Shown here in pieces: positions 23,160 through 35,325 of a stretch of 64,000 bases of DNA. How positions within the stretch are numbered: the first letter of the stretch is position 1; every line of letters begins with the position of its first letter. The position numbers and the translations under genes were made by a program. Source of the DNA: Cyathus striatus (taxonomy: Eukaryota; Basidiomycota; Agaricomycetes; Agaricales; Nidulariaceae); contig JAOVFP010000010.1 in NCBI GenBank assembly GCA_025738555.1, positions 2,728,001-2,792,000 of the forward strand. The letters are read 5' to 3'. The notes under the pieces were generated by a model, which made no database searches, was not told the DNA's origin, and saw only the letters and a program-made list of their open reading frames with translations.

Positions 23160-26100
23160 TTAAAGTAGTACTTCAGGGTACACTATATTGTTTGTAACAG
23201 CTTCTTCACTTCGTGAATCCCAAATCATCTTCAGGTGGTCAACAGATCGAACCTGTGACACTCCAACATAAGACTGTCCATGTGTAAACACCCCATTTCG
23301 AAGATCCAATCCAACATGTTGAACTGACTGTCCTTGTGCCTTATTGATTGTCATAGCAAATGCAAGTTGAACTGGAAACTGGTGTCAACAAAACCGGAAT
23401 GGCACTTGTGAAGATGATGGTTCAATCTTTATCTGTGGTATGAACACTCGAGACCCCTTCTTGTCCCCAGTTAATAACCGAACTTCCAATACTCGATTCC
23501 GTATTTGTGTAACAATTCCACGGCTTCCATTGCATACTCCATCTGAAACACTCAGGTTCCGAAGCACCATCACTGGACACCCTATATTCAATTCCAAGTG
23601 TGCCAATGGTAATCCAGAGCAATTAATCAAGTTCAGATACTCCACAGGGTAAAGAAGTTCCCCTTCATTCCCAGGATCATCCAGAAGACTATCTGCACTG
23701 TGTAATGATGTCAACTCCCCTGGGAATGAAGACAGAATCTTCTGATTCAGAGCATCCACATCATCATTCTGACTTGAGAGAATTGTTCTCTCAGCATAGT
23801 ACTCATCTGTATTCCCCTCATCTGAATCAAGTCCAGGGTAGATAGTTGAAATAAGAGACTCCACAGTGTTTGAAGCACACTTGAAGTGGTTTGGTATTTG
23901 AATACTGTCATTAATTGTGTACTCCCCATGTCCAACATCCAGCTGCCACTGAGCAAAATCTCGTTCAGATGGGTTGTCCACATTCAGTCGCATATTGCGT
24001 CGCAGGTGAATCACTGAAATGTCTGCCCAAATATCAGATCTCTGAAGGCATACTGACACAATTTGAGGTCGGCTCCCTCGCACCACCACAGGAAGGATTT
24101 GCTGCCAGTCACCCCCAAATACCACAGTGCATCCTCCAAATGGTCGCTCATCATGACGAAGGTCTTTGAAAGTGTGGCTCACTGCCTCGTGGATATGTCG
24201 GTGCTGCATTGGTGCCTCATCCCAAATCACAGCATCAGCCTTCTTAATCAGCCCAGCCAGATCAGAGTTCTGTGCAATATTGCACATTGATGTCTCATTG
24301 ATGTCAATTGGAATCTTGAATACAGAGTGAGCAGTTCGCCCTCCAACAATCAGAAGAGCAGCAATCCCTGATGATGCAACAACAATCACTATCTTTCCCT
24401 CCCCCCGAAGGTAATAGCATAGTGTGTTGTACACATAGGTCTTTCCTGTTCCTCCAGGGCCATGCAAGAAGAACAGTTCCCCAGATTTTGACTCAATTGC
24501 CTGCACTATTCAATCAAAGGCTGCCTGCTGCTCCTCATTCAAAGTTGGCAGTCGCTGCTGAGCCAAAGCATGCTGCTGCACCACATCATGTGCACTGTAT
24601 AATGCAATTAAGGGATTGTTGTCCTGGTCAATCCTTCTGTTATTGGCTCGCTGCTCTTGTTCACGCCAGTTTCCTGTTGGCTGTGGCAGATTTTCCCATT
24701 CTGACAGAGACTTGCCAGAACTCGTTAGAAATTGATCAATCAGATACAGCCCATAATCATAGATGTCATTATCTGTAGGATCTGCAAGATCAAGTCAAGT
24801 TCGAATGGTGTGTCCCAGGTCATCACAGATGTGATCCTTAAACTCATTCCAGAGACCCACATAATCCACTGGTGCACAGTCTCGAAGGATCATGGCAAAC
24901 AGGCTGCACAGCTGATATCCTGTCTTCATTTGAGCTGCATCTTGCAAACACTCTCACCATTCACCATCATCCTGCAGAAGACCTTTGGCCACACATGCCT
25001 CTCTAAAAGTAGGGTACTCCACTCCATCAACAGTGCGCAGGTCAGCAAATGATCTGGCCCCCTTTACCACTGTGAGCAATGTGTGCAGATAGAATCGCTC
25101 CCCAGCATTTGGATGGACAAAGTATGTTCATCCAATGGCAAATCCCTGCTGCCGAACAGTCCACTTGCACTCAGTTTTATTCCACACAAAGGTATTGGGC
25201 ATATCCTGATACAAAACCTCATGTGCTTCTGGGTGTTCAATGTTGGCCTTAAAGTAAGCTGTAAGAGTGGAATCCCTGGTTGAAGCACAGTCCACCACCT
25301 CTTGCAAATCTTCAGCATTCTGATCAAATAGAACAGACTGCTCATTTGGAAGATGAATGGCCAGCCGAACAACATTTGGAACCTCATTGTGCAATTTCAT
25401 TGCAAATAATCGCCACACAGACTCACAGGCAGAGACATAGCATGCATCCATACAGGTATTGGCCTCATTTGGATCTCTTAAAATCTCCACTGTAGCATGA
25501 TCATGGCCTTTGTAAATGTATTTGTAAATGTACTTGATTGCCTTGATGGATGCAATGCATTCAACATTGATGTGGCATTGGTACTTCCATGGGAGATATT
25601 TATTGTATGGGACAACCCAGCAGTTATTCACTGGAGTGCCATCACTGGTAGTGGGCTGAAATCGTGTGATCTCCCTCCTTTTAAGAACTGAATAAGAATC
25701 ATCAGTAATAGAGGTCTCATCACGATAAGGCTTTGGGAATCCCTTTGAGCACTTGCCACCTTCCATGCATGACTGATTGCTGCCAGGGCCACAGGGTTTG
25801 TGAATCATTGTTCTCAGGATCAAATTGTACAGCTCAGGTTCAGTGTCAGGATCAGAAAGCTCAGCACTTATCAAGCTGTCAATGTCCTCTGGTGTGCACA
25901 ACTTGTCCTCTGGAGCCAGAAAAACAATTAGATGCATGTGAGGCAGTCCACGCTTCTGGAATTCAATGGTATGGACATGTGCAACACAGCGTCCAAAGAT
26001 GCCCTCCTTGTAGATGTCGCGGATGATCTGCAGCTGAATTTGACGAAAAACACGAACCACAATGTCTGGCCGATCATGAGCTTCCACCCCTTCAGAGAGG

Positions 26101-28056
26101 GCACTCTTCACATCTGGATGATGGGGATCCATGGTCACTGTGAGGAAGAGGTCTGCAAAGTTAAAGTGGCGATTGACAGCCAGTGCATCCTGACAGTTCT
26201 GACGCATGTATCGAGCACTTCCAGCAAAACTGGAGGGAACAATTACCCTTTTCCCAAGTTCATTCCCTTGCACATTAGGATTTGCTGAAATGGCATCAAC
26301 CAATCCCTGATAGGTATCAGCACGAATCTCATCTTGATGCTTTTCAATCCAACGCAATCGAGACTGCTCAAGACATGCCCATGAATCCACTATATACTCC
26401 TGAAAAAGCTTCTTTGTCATGAATTGATGAAGATTCAGCCCAACACATGGATGGATGTGGTAGTGAAAAAACTCGGCTTGTGAGACATGGTCACGCTTCT
26501 TTATTGTTGGTGCATCCTCCTCCTCTCCTGGTTCCCTGTTAGGCAGAGCATCATCATCATCCACCTCCCTCACACCATTGTATGGAATGCCACGCTCCCA
26601 ACCAAGTTGACCTCTTGGCCACATGATTGGATAATGAAATGACCAATACATTGGATTGATCTCACTGATTTGTTGCAGTCCACCATCAATGTGATGCATG
26701 ATAACCTCCCGAGGTCCCTCAACCTGATCACCATCACCAAGCAGAAGAGCTGCAATCTCATCTACAGCTGGAACATTGTATCGCTGTCGATCTTTGTTTG
26801 CAGGAGCTAAAATGGCAAGGCAACAATTCCCATTTGGATTCTCATTCCTCTGTATTAGCTCATAGGCCTTCTGATACACTGATGCTCCAGGATGATGATG
26901 ATAGAGAACATCTTCCAATGTTCTCATGACATTAACATCCATGTTAAGATTTTGATTTGCAGGATGACCATTAATTCGATCCTGAGCAGAAGGTGCCTCA
27001 CCTCCATCATGAATGTAGAGCTGAGCATATTTTTTGGGGAGGCCCTCGCGAGGCAGGAGTGATCCAGCATAATGAGTGAGATGCCCTCCAATTTTGAAAA
27101 CATATGGACCTCCTGCCTGAATGGAAGCAGGTTTCTGAACACCCAAGGATGTCATGGCAAAGGCACTGTTGTATTGCCGAATGTTGTCCTGGAAATTCTT
27201 GTTTCCATCCTTAGCAAGCAGCTCCATCAACTCTCTGGGTGATTGTCCCCAGCCTGGAAGATTAACTTTTCCAGTCAGACAGCAACTTCCAAAATGAAGG
27301 CGCTCTCTGGTAGATGAAGTCAAACATTCAGCCTTCCAATGCAAGGCATTACAATCAGGGCAGACATCAGTGAATGGTCCAAGGGAGAATTTTGGCCGAT
27401 TATGATCAAATGGTTGGCGGGCAATAGGAATGCGAGGAGGTGGTGGAGGAGGTGGTGGAATATCTGGTATGTCAATGACTATCATGTTTTCATCCAGAAA
27501 CTGCAGTGGTAGCTATAGTAATATATATATATATATTAGTATCATAATTGGTAAAAGATAACTCAAACACATACAATAGGGTTTTGTTCAATAAAATGAT
27601 GTTGTTGAGGATGGGGAGGAGGAGGAGGAGGAGGGGGGGGGGGGAGGGGGAGCAATTACAGGAGGAATCCATTGAAAAACTCGGTTATGTTGTGTCAGAA
27701 GTAACAAAGAATAAGGAGTGTGGTAGAGAGAGAATAGAGGATAATGAAGAGCAAAGAGGGTGATAGTGGAGCAAAGACTCAGACACAAACACAGACACAG
27801 ACACAAGATGGGGAGGAAACTTGTTAACAACTACCAAGTTACAGAGTGTTTATATACTGAGTAAGTCTACCAAAGTCCAACCAAAGTCCTGTAACTAAGG
27901 TAACTGACAGCTGTCAATCTGTCAATCACAAATCTGTCAATCAAGTATCTGTCAATCACAGATCTGTCAAGTATGACAGGTGACAAGTAACAGCTGTCAA
28001 GGAAGCTGTGCAACCCAGAATATCTAACATGTTGTTGAATGACATGAAGAGGAGGA

Positions 28057-28089
<33 letters not shown>

Positions 28090-28743
28090 TTTTGTTGAAT
28101 GCGTGCAGGACATTGTTGATATACATGAAGTGGCTGAATAGGGGGAGGAGGAACAGGAGCAGGAGCATTAATTTGAGCATGTGGAGTATGTTGTTGGAGT
28201 GGCAGAGGAGGAAGAACATGGGGAGGATTAACCTGAAAAGCAGGTACAGGAGTGGGAACTGGAGCAGGAGCATTTGGAGGATCCTGTCTGTTCACTTGGA
28301 AAGCTGGAGGAAGAGCAGGAACAGGATGATTCCATCAAATATTTGGAAGAGCAGCAGCAATATTAGGTACATTAATCTTTAAATAATATTTAAAAAGGTT
28401 AATGAGAACATTTAGAAGCTACATACCTGTCTGGGATTGGGATGCAGGACAGGAGGCATCCATTGAGTACCTTGGAAATTATTGTGCAGAGGCAAAGCCC
28501 CAGCAATTAGTGGAGCATTTTGATGCTGCACATTTGGAACAGCAATGGGTTCAGGAATGACTGCAGGAGGGGGAATAATGGGCTGACAAATATTTGCTGC
28601 CCATTGTACATATGGGAAGGGAATATTGGCAGGTGGAATGGGTTGAACAATTGTGGGAGGATTCCATTGTACATTAGGAACAGCAGGAGGGGGGGGTGTA
28701 ATTATGCGGGGAATAATTTCTGCAATAATTGGAGGATTCCAAT
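23160..28743 (-). pseudogene. Helitron-2 Rep/PIF1 helicase, main part
   Basis: Initiates and unwinds Helitron DNA. From 28743 downward there is a proline-rich N-terminal region (PNVQWNPP-type repeats, PPPPPP), interrupted by a solo LTR at 27693-28029. An intron (GTATGTG donor near 27572, ATATAG or similar acceptor near 27510) precedes one continuous frame from 27485 to 23160. Features: a CPDC zinc-like site (27380), the nuclease motif HTIEFQKRGLPHMHL (HxH; about 25980-25930) and the two-tyrosine helix KAIKYIYKYIYKG (near 25530). The PIF1 helicase follows with GPGGTGKT (24465), Walker B VIWDEAPM, GGDWQQILPV and TINKAQGQSVQHVGLDL (23350). Only five in-frame stops break it, all TGA: 25128, 24954, 24795, 24510, 23385. 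At several of these the family has arginine. The rest of the N-terminus is at 44319-44598. Confidence 0.93.
27693..28029. mobile_element. Solo LTR in the Helitron-2 N-terminal exon
   Basis: 337 bp, TGTCAGAAGTAAC...ATATCTAACA, with a perfect 5-bp duplication TGTTG on both sides (27688-27692, 28030-28034). Deleting it with one duplication rejoins the reading frame HVIQQH-NRVFQW. It contains a short run of ATCTGTCAATCA repeats (27915-27970). Family of the parent retroelement unknown. Confidence 0.88.
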
Positions 28744-29083
28744 GAGTGGTGTTAGCCAAAATTATCATAAAAATGTAGTGTTTTATGATTGCGGCAATCA
28801 TAAATAATGATCACCTTCATCATTATGCATTTTGAGAGCCTATCCACCTATTAATACTAAATCTAATGGTGATCATAAGTGATCATTGATTATTTTGAAG
28901 TGAATATTACTACTGTAGGTCTATTGCAATATGGTGATCATATGTGATCATTGGCTATTTTGAAGTGAATATTACCACTGTAGATCTATTGCAATATGGT
29001 GATCATATGTGATCATTGGCTATTTTGAAGTGAATATTACCACTGTAGATCTATTGTAATGTGGTGATCATATGTGATCATTG
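28744..29083. repeat. FB-C left terminus, hairpin and satC
   Basis: Terminus, then a perfect hairpin at about 28782-28804 (TTTATGATTGC / GCAATCATAAA), a short unique stretch, and satC units of about 63 bp with GGTGATCATATGTGATCATT and TGAATATTACTACTGTAG. GATCATTG at 29076-29083 is duplicated at the far side of element E. Confidence 0.9.
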
Positions 29084-29095
29084 CAGTAATTTACA

Positions 29096-29290
29096 CTCCC
29101 CCAAGAGGTCTGTACGGATCCGTACGGATTCCGTGCAGATCCATACAGACCCGTACAGACCTGTATAGATACCATACAGAATTTATATAGTGGCTATTTT
29201 TATTATTATAGGTGATAATTCTGTGCACATTCCATACATATTCTGCATGGATTCTGTGTGGATTTATGCAGAATCTGTAAGATCTGTTTA
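29096..29290. repeat. Subterminal CCGTACGGA-type palindromes, left end of E
   Basis: At least six variants of GGATCCGTACGGATTC-like palindromes, a few with decayed CpGs (CCATACAGA, CTGTATAG). The matching region at the other end is 41030-41220, and the small E copy has the same. Such clustered subterminal motifs are commonly transposase binding sites; here that is inference. Confidence 0.8.
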
Positions 29291-29398
29291 ATACCTTAAT
29301 TTTCCTATTTAAAATCTCAATGAACACTACAAAAACTGTTAATTCATAATCATTTCTACCTATAGTTGGCTAAAATGTAAAACTATGTATGTATTTTT

Positions 29399-29428
29399 TT
29401 AAAGAACAATATCATCAGCTGGAAAACT

Positions 29429-29464
<36 letters not shown>

Positions 29465-31824
29465 TACTACATCACCTTGCACTTCAATATCAGTAGCTTC
29501 CTGTCTCTTTCTTCTTTCCTGCCTTTGTATAACATGTTTGCTATGATAAAATAACATGGCATGCAGAAACCAATCAAAGTTATGTGGTGCCATTTTTTTT
29601 AAAATGGATTCAAAGCCACCAAGCCAAGCATTGAGCTGTTCACATGCCTATTATTAAGAAGTAGTTATTAAAACATCTTATATCATTATTATATATGCTC
29701 TTACCTGTGTATTAAAAGCTCTTTTCAAATATGGATGTCCATTCTTATCAAAGTCAGTAATAACCAGATTTGGAGCTGATCCATCTAATGGTGCAGGATT
29801 ACAAAATATTCTGCAGAGATAATCTGATACTCTGTGTCCTGTGTAATGATAGCTGTCCACACTAAACCTTGTAGTTTTTTTCCATGTATTCCACTGCTCT
29901 CTTCAATCTTCATGAAGAAGATATCTTAGAACCAAGCATGCCTTATCAATACATACATAATCTGGCCTAGATTCTTCAGTAGGGAATACCTTCTCAAGGA
30001 ACTTCATGATATTGTATGGTGATTCAGCATCCTCAAATTTTGTCCAGGCAATAACCACTCCACAAGGTGCACATATTGTCTCAACACAGTAGTATTTGCC
30101 TGGAGTAAAGTAGTTTTTTATTTTTCTATTTGATGATTGTTGTGGTTCATCATGTGGCTGAGAATTTCTTGGTCTAACTGTACTCCATTCATTCTGTTCT
30201 CCTGGGCGGTGAAGCATTCTCCTTACACCAGCTTGATAAGAAGAATGGCGAGTTGATTGAAATCTTGTCCACTCAGCTTGGTGATCATTACAAGCCTGTG
30301 TACCTTGCTTTTTCATATTAGTGCAACCTTGAATACGACAGCATGCACCATAAAAGGCTTCATGTACTTCACAAAAAACACCTCCATGTGCATTATGCAA
30401 CTCACTTGTACACCCTTCAAATGCACAGTGTGTTGGGCCCATTATAATACCATCCAGTACCACCATTTTTACAGGTGCATACTCATTCTCATTTATTGTA
30501 GAATCATTATTTTCCATATCTGCTACTGCTGCTTGTACATTTACAGAATTCATATCTTCCTGGGTACTTTCTGATTGTACAAGATCAGGAACTGATCTGT
30601 TTTCATCAATTCCTACTACACCAGCAGAGTCAACTTCTGATGTTACATTAGATCTGTCTTGGTAGACATGTGTACACTCAGCACAAGTGTGCTTATCAGC
30701 AGATCAAATGATTCCATTATCACCAAGTAAAGAATAAGCTTCATGTGTAAGATTATCAATTGAAAGTCCATCTTCAACTTCCAAATTTATGCCTCGCACA
30801 GCAGCTAAGGCTCTAACAGTTTCTTGAATGAATGCCTGCCAAATATGTCTGTGGGTGATGCTTTGTTCATCAGAAAAGCTATTATTCCAAAATTGAGTGT
30901 AAGCAGCAGCTGATGCATGAAAGCTATAGATTGCATTGACAGCTGCATTTGAAAATATTCTGTCCACCCACAGTGACTGTCCCACTTTAACATACTTTGC
31001 AGAATTGAGGTAAACTCAAGTACTTTTTTTATTAGGAATTGAAACTTTCTCTCTATCAGCTGAGTATTGTGTTTTACATTTATTGCAGATTCCTGTAAGT
31101 ACTTGAACATTTTTTATTGTTTCAGTACTCTGAATTAAAGTAACTCGAGGAATATCTCTTATACTTGTTGATAAGTGCAATGCTAATGGGGGCATGTATT
31201 TGTTTGACATACAGCAGTTACAGGACAAATAACAAATGATGGTGAAATCTCTTTATGAGATACTGACTTTAAGTTTCCTTTAAATTTGCCAGATGATTCA
31301 CATGGATTAAGCTTTAGAGTCTTCATTAATTTATCCAAGCTCAGTGCCAAAGTAGTATCTGCTTGGTCACCAGGTTCACCTTTAAACAATTTGTTACATC
31401 TCTCCCCAAGTTGTTCTTGTAAAGCTTGAGATAAGGTAAGCATCCAAGCAGTCATTTGTACATTATTCTCCTGAGGATATCTAGGATTGTGTTGCCGTGC
31501 ATGAAGACTTAATAAGTCACAGTTGTGTGTAACTGTAAATAGTATTACTAAGGCTGTTGATAAGGAGATTTCTGAACTATAATTATTATTGATAAATTTG
31601 CTAAAAGTTTTAAATGATATATCAGGAAAGGGCTGCATGTTTGCTGATACTCCTGGCAACATTATTAAAATAATCCATATGTGCAAATTTATAGTTGGGT
31701 TCTTAAAATTCATCCAATCTTTAGATCTCCAAAGTGTTGTAAAAATAAGAACAAATTCCATTAGAGTGGAGCATCCAGTTACAAAACTATACAAGACACA
31801 TTTTTTTTGCAGGAATAGATGCAT
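29399..31824 (-). pseudogene. CxC5/CxC6 KDZ-associated transposase
   Basis: Probable transposase of element E. It matches from memory the fungal family with CxC5 and CxC6 cysteine clusters associated with KDZ transposons. In order: N-terminal helical region (31824-31250; LPGVSANMQPFPDISF), CxC5-like cysteines (CPVTAVCQTNTCP, 31230-31190; GICNKCKTQY, 31090), a region with QSLWVDRIFSNAAVNAIYSF (30980) and CAECTH (30685). The CxC6-like cluster is at 30430-30290 (GPTHCAFEGCTSELHNAHGG, FCEVHE, CRIQGCTN, ACNDHQ). The catalytic-like part has CVETICAPCGVVIAWTKF (30090), CIDKACLVLR (29950), VDSYHYTGHRVSDYLCR and CNPAPLDGSAPNLV (29860-29770), RAFNTQ (29710) and FDWFLHAMLFYHSKHVI (29580), then a polyaspartate tail. 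TGA stops at 31016, 30704 and 29903 and small introns interrupt it. Largely intact otherwise. Start uncertain. Confidence 0.82.
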
Positions 31825-31916
31825 AAGAATTTGGCATATGTGACAGAATACAAAGATCTCAAATTTTATACTACATTTTAAAAATGAAAAAAAAATTCAT
31901 TCAAAATAAAATCAGC

Positions 31917-34232
31917 TTACTCTTTAGCTTTCTTCTTAGAAGCCTTCTTAACTTCCTTATCCTTTCCTTTACCTTTACCCTTCCCTTTACCCTTCCCATT
32001 CTCCATTTGCTTGTCCTTTCTCTTATTATTCTTATTCTTATTCTTTTCCATTTCCTCCTCCTCCTCCTCATCATCATCATCATCCTCATTCTCATCATCA
32101 TCATCACCATCATCATCATCTGACTCCTCATCATCTGACTCCTCCTGTTTACTTTTAACTTTTCCCTTTCCCTTTCCCTTTCCCTTTCCCTTCACTTTCT
32201 TTCTTACTGCTCTGTCAGGATCAAGTGTCCCTCCATTCTCATAAAATGTCTTAAGGTCCTCAAATGTATATTTTTGGGACTTCTCATATCCCCATGCTCC
32301 CAGGTCAGATGGAGCATCATCTTTTCCCTCCATCCATTTGCTTAAAAGAGGATAATCTGATAGCTTTGTAAAAAGCTTTGAGTGATTAGACTGAAAGTAT
32401 GAATAGGACAGGAAAATGTCAATGATTTCCTTCTTTCTTGGTGGTTTCCCTTGCCATTGGTTGTTCCTTGCCATTGAGTTATATATATCCAGATACTTAA
32501 GAGCCAGCATGTACTTCTTATATTGGCCTCTAATTCCATCCTCAAACGTGCAGCTAAGTTCATCTGCATGGATACCAAGACGGGCAGCAATGACTTGAGA
32601 CTCAGCAGCAGCTTCTGTTACAGCAGATGGAGCTATTGATACAGATCAATTGCGAGTGGAAAGAGATGCAGAGCGAGACTGAAATGTAATTGGTGTGGAT
32701 TCTTCTTGACCTGAAGGACAAAAAGAAGACTATTTGTATAGTTGAGTTTGGAGCTGTAAAAATACATAAAAATATCACTTACATATAATACATGTAAAAC
32801 ATAATTTCCTTGCTGAATCCATGTAAACTCCTCATTTTCCTCAATAGCACATTCAAAGTTACCCAAAAGACGCCAATGTGGGCTGTCACTATCAACAACA
32901 TAAAACCACTGATTAGAATCAGCAATAGGTTCATATTTCTTTGCCAGTCCTTTCATAACAGGTTCCATTGAATTTACTGAAACAGGAATCTTAATGAAAG
33001 TCATTGAGTTCATGTTTATAACCTTTGGATTTGTTGGATCTAGCTTTGAAATGTAAAGATATACAATTCCTTTGACATGTTCTAGATAGGTTGACTGCTT
33101 CTCAATTTCCAGAAAGTCAGCACTGTTATAAACATTACCCTGTGCATGATGGCGCATAAATCCACCTAAATAGCTTGTTATTTGTTATCATATATTAGAG
33201 AAATTAGATACTTACCAGTCACACGAGAAGATCCTTGTAGATTGTAAGTCTGTGTCTTTGGTGGAGATGCCATGTGAACATCAGTTATATGGTCATCTGC
33301 ATTCTCATGCTCACTTAGACTTTCAATGTTGGACATATCCTTATGAGTATCCTTACTAGTCTGACTACCAGTATTCTCACTGCTCTCATTGTGATTATCC
33401 TTACTGGTCTGATTACCAGTATTCTCACTGCTCTTGTTGTGAGCATCCTTGCTGGTCTGGTTACCAGTATCCTCACTGTCTTTGTTGTGAGCATCCTTGC
33501 TGGTCTGGTTACCAGTATCCTCACTGTCTTTGTTGTGAGCATCCTTGCTGGTCTGGTTACCAGTATCCTCACTGTCTTTGTTGTGAGTACCCTTGCTGGT
33601 CTGGTTACCAGTATCTTTATTGCTCTTGTTGTGCTTAGAGCTAACTTCTTCAAACTCACTGCCACTTCTATCAGAGGAGTTATTACTAGCATTTTCACCA
33701 GCACTAGTATCTTCATTTATGATCTCACTTTCTGTGCTTTCATTTTCAAGTACCTCAGAGCGACGGATATGACCACTAGTAGCAACTTGAGTCTCACTAG
33801 CAGGAAGCAAACTAACAGCCGCATTGCGGATCCACTTAGGAGGGGCAACAGAGGTGCCATCATCCACAATATTTTGTTCTGCTCTTGTTAACTTAACTGG
33901 TGAGCCAGCTCTAGCATCTTCAGTAATGCGTTGTGTTGCAGATTTACTGAAAAAGAAATATAAATGATTAAAATGTGATTTTATAAGTGAATTATTACAT
34001 ACCGTCCTCTTCCCTTCTTTCCCTTCCTCTTCTTAGCACTGTTCCCCTCAGATTCTTCATCTACAGTACTGTCCTTTTTACCCTTCTTTTTAGCAGGCTG
34101 AGTAGTAGCTTCAGTGGAGGAGACAGCACGCTTGCGAGCATTTGAAGGTTCTGGTGAATTGTCAGTATTGCCACTGATTGTAGTGGCATTAACACTGGTA
34201 GATTTGTTCCTAGTAGATCTGCGAGGGGGCAT
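31917..34232 (-). pseudogene. Accessory gene of element E, unknown function
   Basis: I do not know its function. Four exons can be read from ATG 34232 (MPPRRSTRNKS): 34232-about 34005, about 33945-33218, about 33165-32785 and about 32715-31917, joined by GT-AG introns such as GTAAGT at 33215 and 32784. The N-terminus is basic (KKKGKK, KKRKGKKGRGR). Exon 2 has about six copies of a 16-residue acidic/polar repeat (DTGNQTSKDAHNKDSE, 33350-33640). Exon 3 is globular with WFYVVDSDSPHWRLLGNFEC. Exon 4 has a conserved-looking block (FTKLSDYPLLSKWMEGKDDA, then APSDLGAWGY) and ends in a lysine-rich and Asp/Glu-rich tail (KGKGKGKG, DDDDGDDDDE). I recall similar orphan proteins in mushroom genomes. One TGA near 32645 interrupts it. 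The position next to the transposase in the same orientation suggests a mobility or chromatin role, which is inference. FB-A lies about 225 bp upstream of its start. Confidence 0.68.
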
Positions 34233-34456
34233 GGTATGTTGAAGTGAGCTCTGATATGTTCTGATGTGAGTGGATGTGAGTGGATGAGTGGTGATGATAG
34301 TGGTAAGGGAGAGAAAGAGGGATAAGGCATGTGAAGATCTAAAGGCAACAGAATGTTCACACCATTTATTTTTATTCCTGTGTATGTGACATCATGATTT
34401 GACAGCTAATCTATAAATAGTATAAGGGAATGGCATGAGCGATGACAATGTTGATT

Positions 34457-34565
34457 CATAAGTGTCAGCCAAATTTCTCATTTATCATAGGCCTTATATG
34501 ATATGGGATATCATATAAGGTCTGAGTTTTATGAGTGAGGCATATACTATATGTATATACAGGCT
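34457..34565 (+). repeat. FB-A left terminus with 13-bp hairpin
   Basis: TIR start followed by a perfect hairpin at 34492-34520 (CCTTATATGATAT, loop GGG, inverse arm). The partner at 38707-38733 has the same arm sequence, shortened by two bases on one side. Then GAGTGAGGCATATACTATAT leads into satA. Confidence 0.92.
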
Positions 34566-35325
34566 ATTCATAAGTACTCATTACTTTATGCTTCTACTAT
34601 TATTACAATTGTATTATGTCTACTCATAAGTACTCATTACTTTATGCTTCCTATTATTATTGTAATGCTACTATGTGTACTCATAAGTACTCATTAATTT
34701 ATGCTTTCTATTATTATTGTAATATTAGTGTGTGTACTCATAAGTACTCATTACTTTATGATTCCTATTATTATTGTAATACTAATATGTGTACTCATAA
34801 GTACTCATTACTTTATCATTCCTATTATTATTGTAATACTAATATGTGTACTCATAAGTATTCATTACTTTATGTTTTCTATTGTTATTTTAATACTAGC
34901 ATGTGTACTCATAAGTATTCATTACTTCATGTTTTCTATTGTTATTTTAATACTAGCATGTGTACTCATAAGTACTCATTACTTTATGATTCCTATTATT
35001 ATTTTAATACTAGCATGTGTACTCATAAGTACTCATTACTTTATGATTCCTATTATTATTGTAATACTAGTATGTGTACTCATAAGTACTCATTACTTTA
35101 TAATTCCTATTGTTATTGTAATACTAGTATATGTACTCATAAGTACTCATTACTTTATGTTTTCTATTATTACTGTAATGCTTCCTATTATTATTTTAAT
35201 AGTATTATGTGTACTCATAAGTGCTCATTACTTTATGCTTCCTATTATTATTTTAATAGTATTATGTGTACTCATAAGTGCTCATTACTTTATGCTTCCT
35301 ATTATTATTCTAATAGAATTATGTA
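34566..35325 (+). repeat. satA, left arm of FB-A
   Basis: About 13 units of 57 bp (CTCATAAGTACTCATTACTT ... TATTGTAATACTA). Later units (35180 on) shift to an AGTATTATG variant and GTGCTCATT. The open frames across it (up to 384 codons) follow from the unit length being a multiple of three. Confidence 0.95.

Noticed and set aside
32641..33157. Treating the exons of the accessory gene in E as separate small genes
   Set aside because: GT-AG introns join them in one frame and the order is consistent with one protein.
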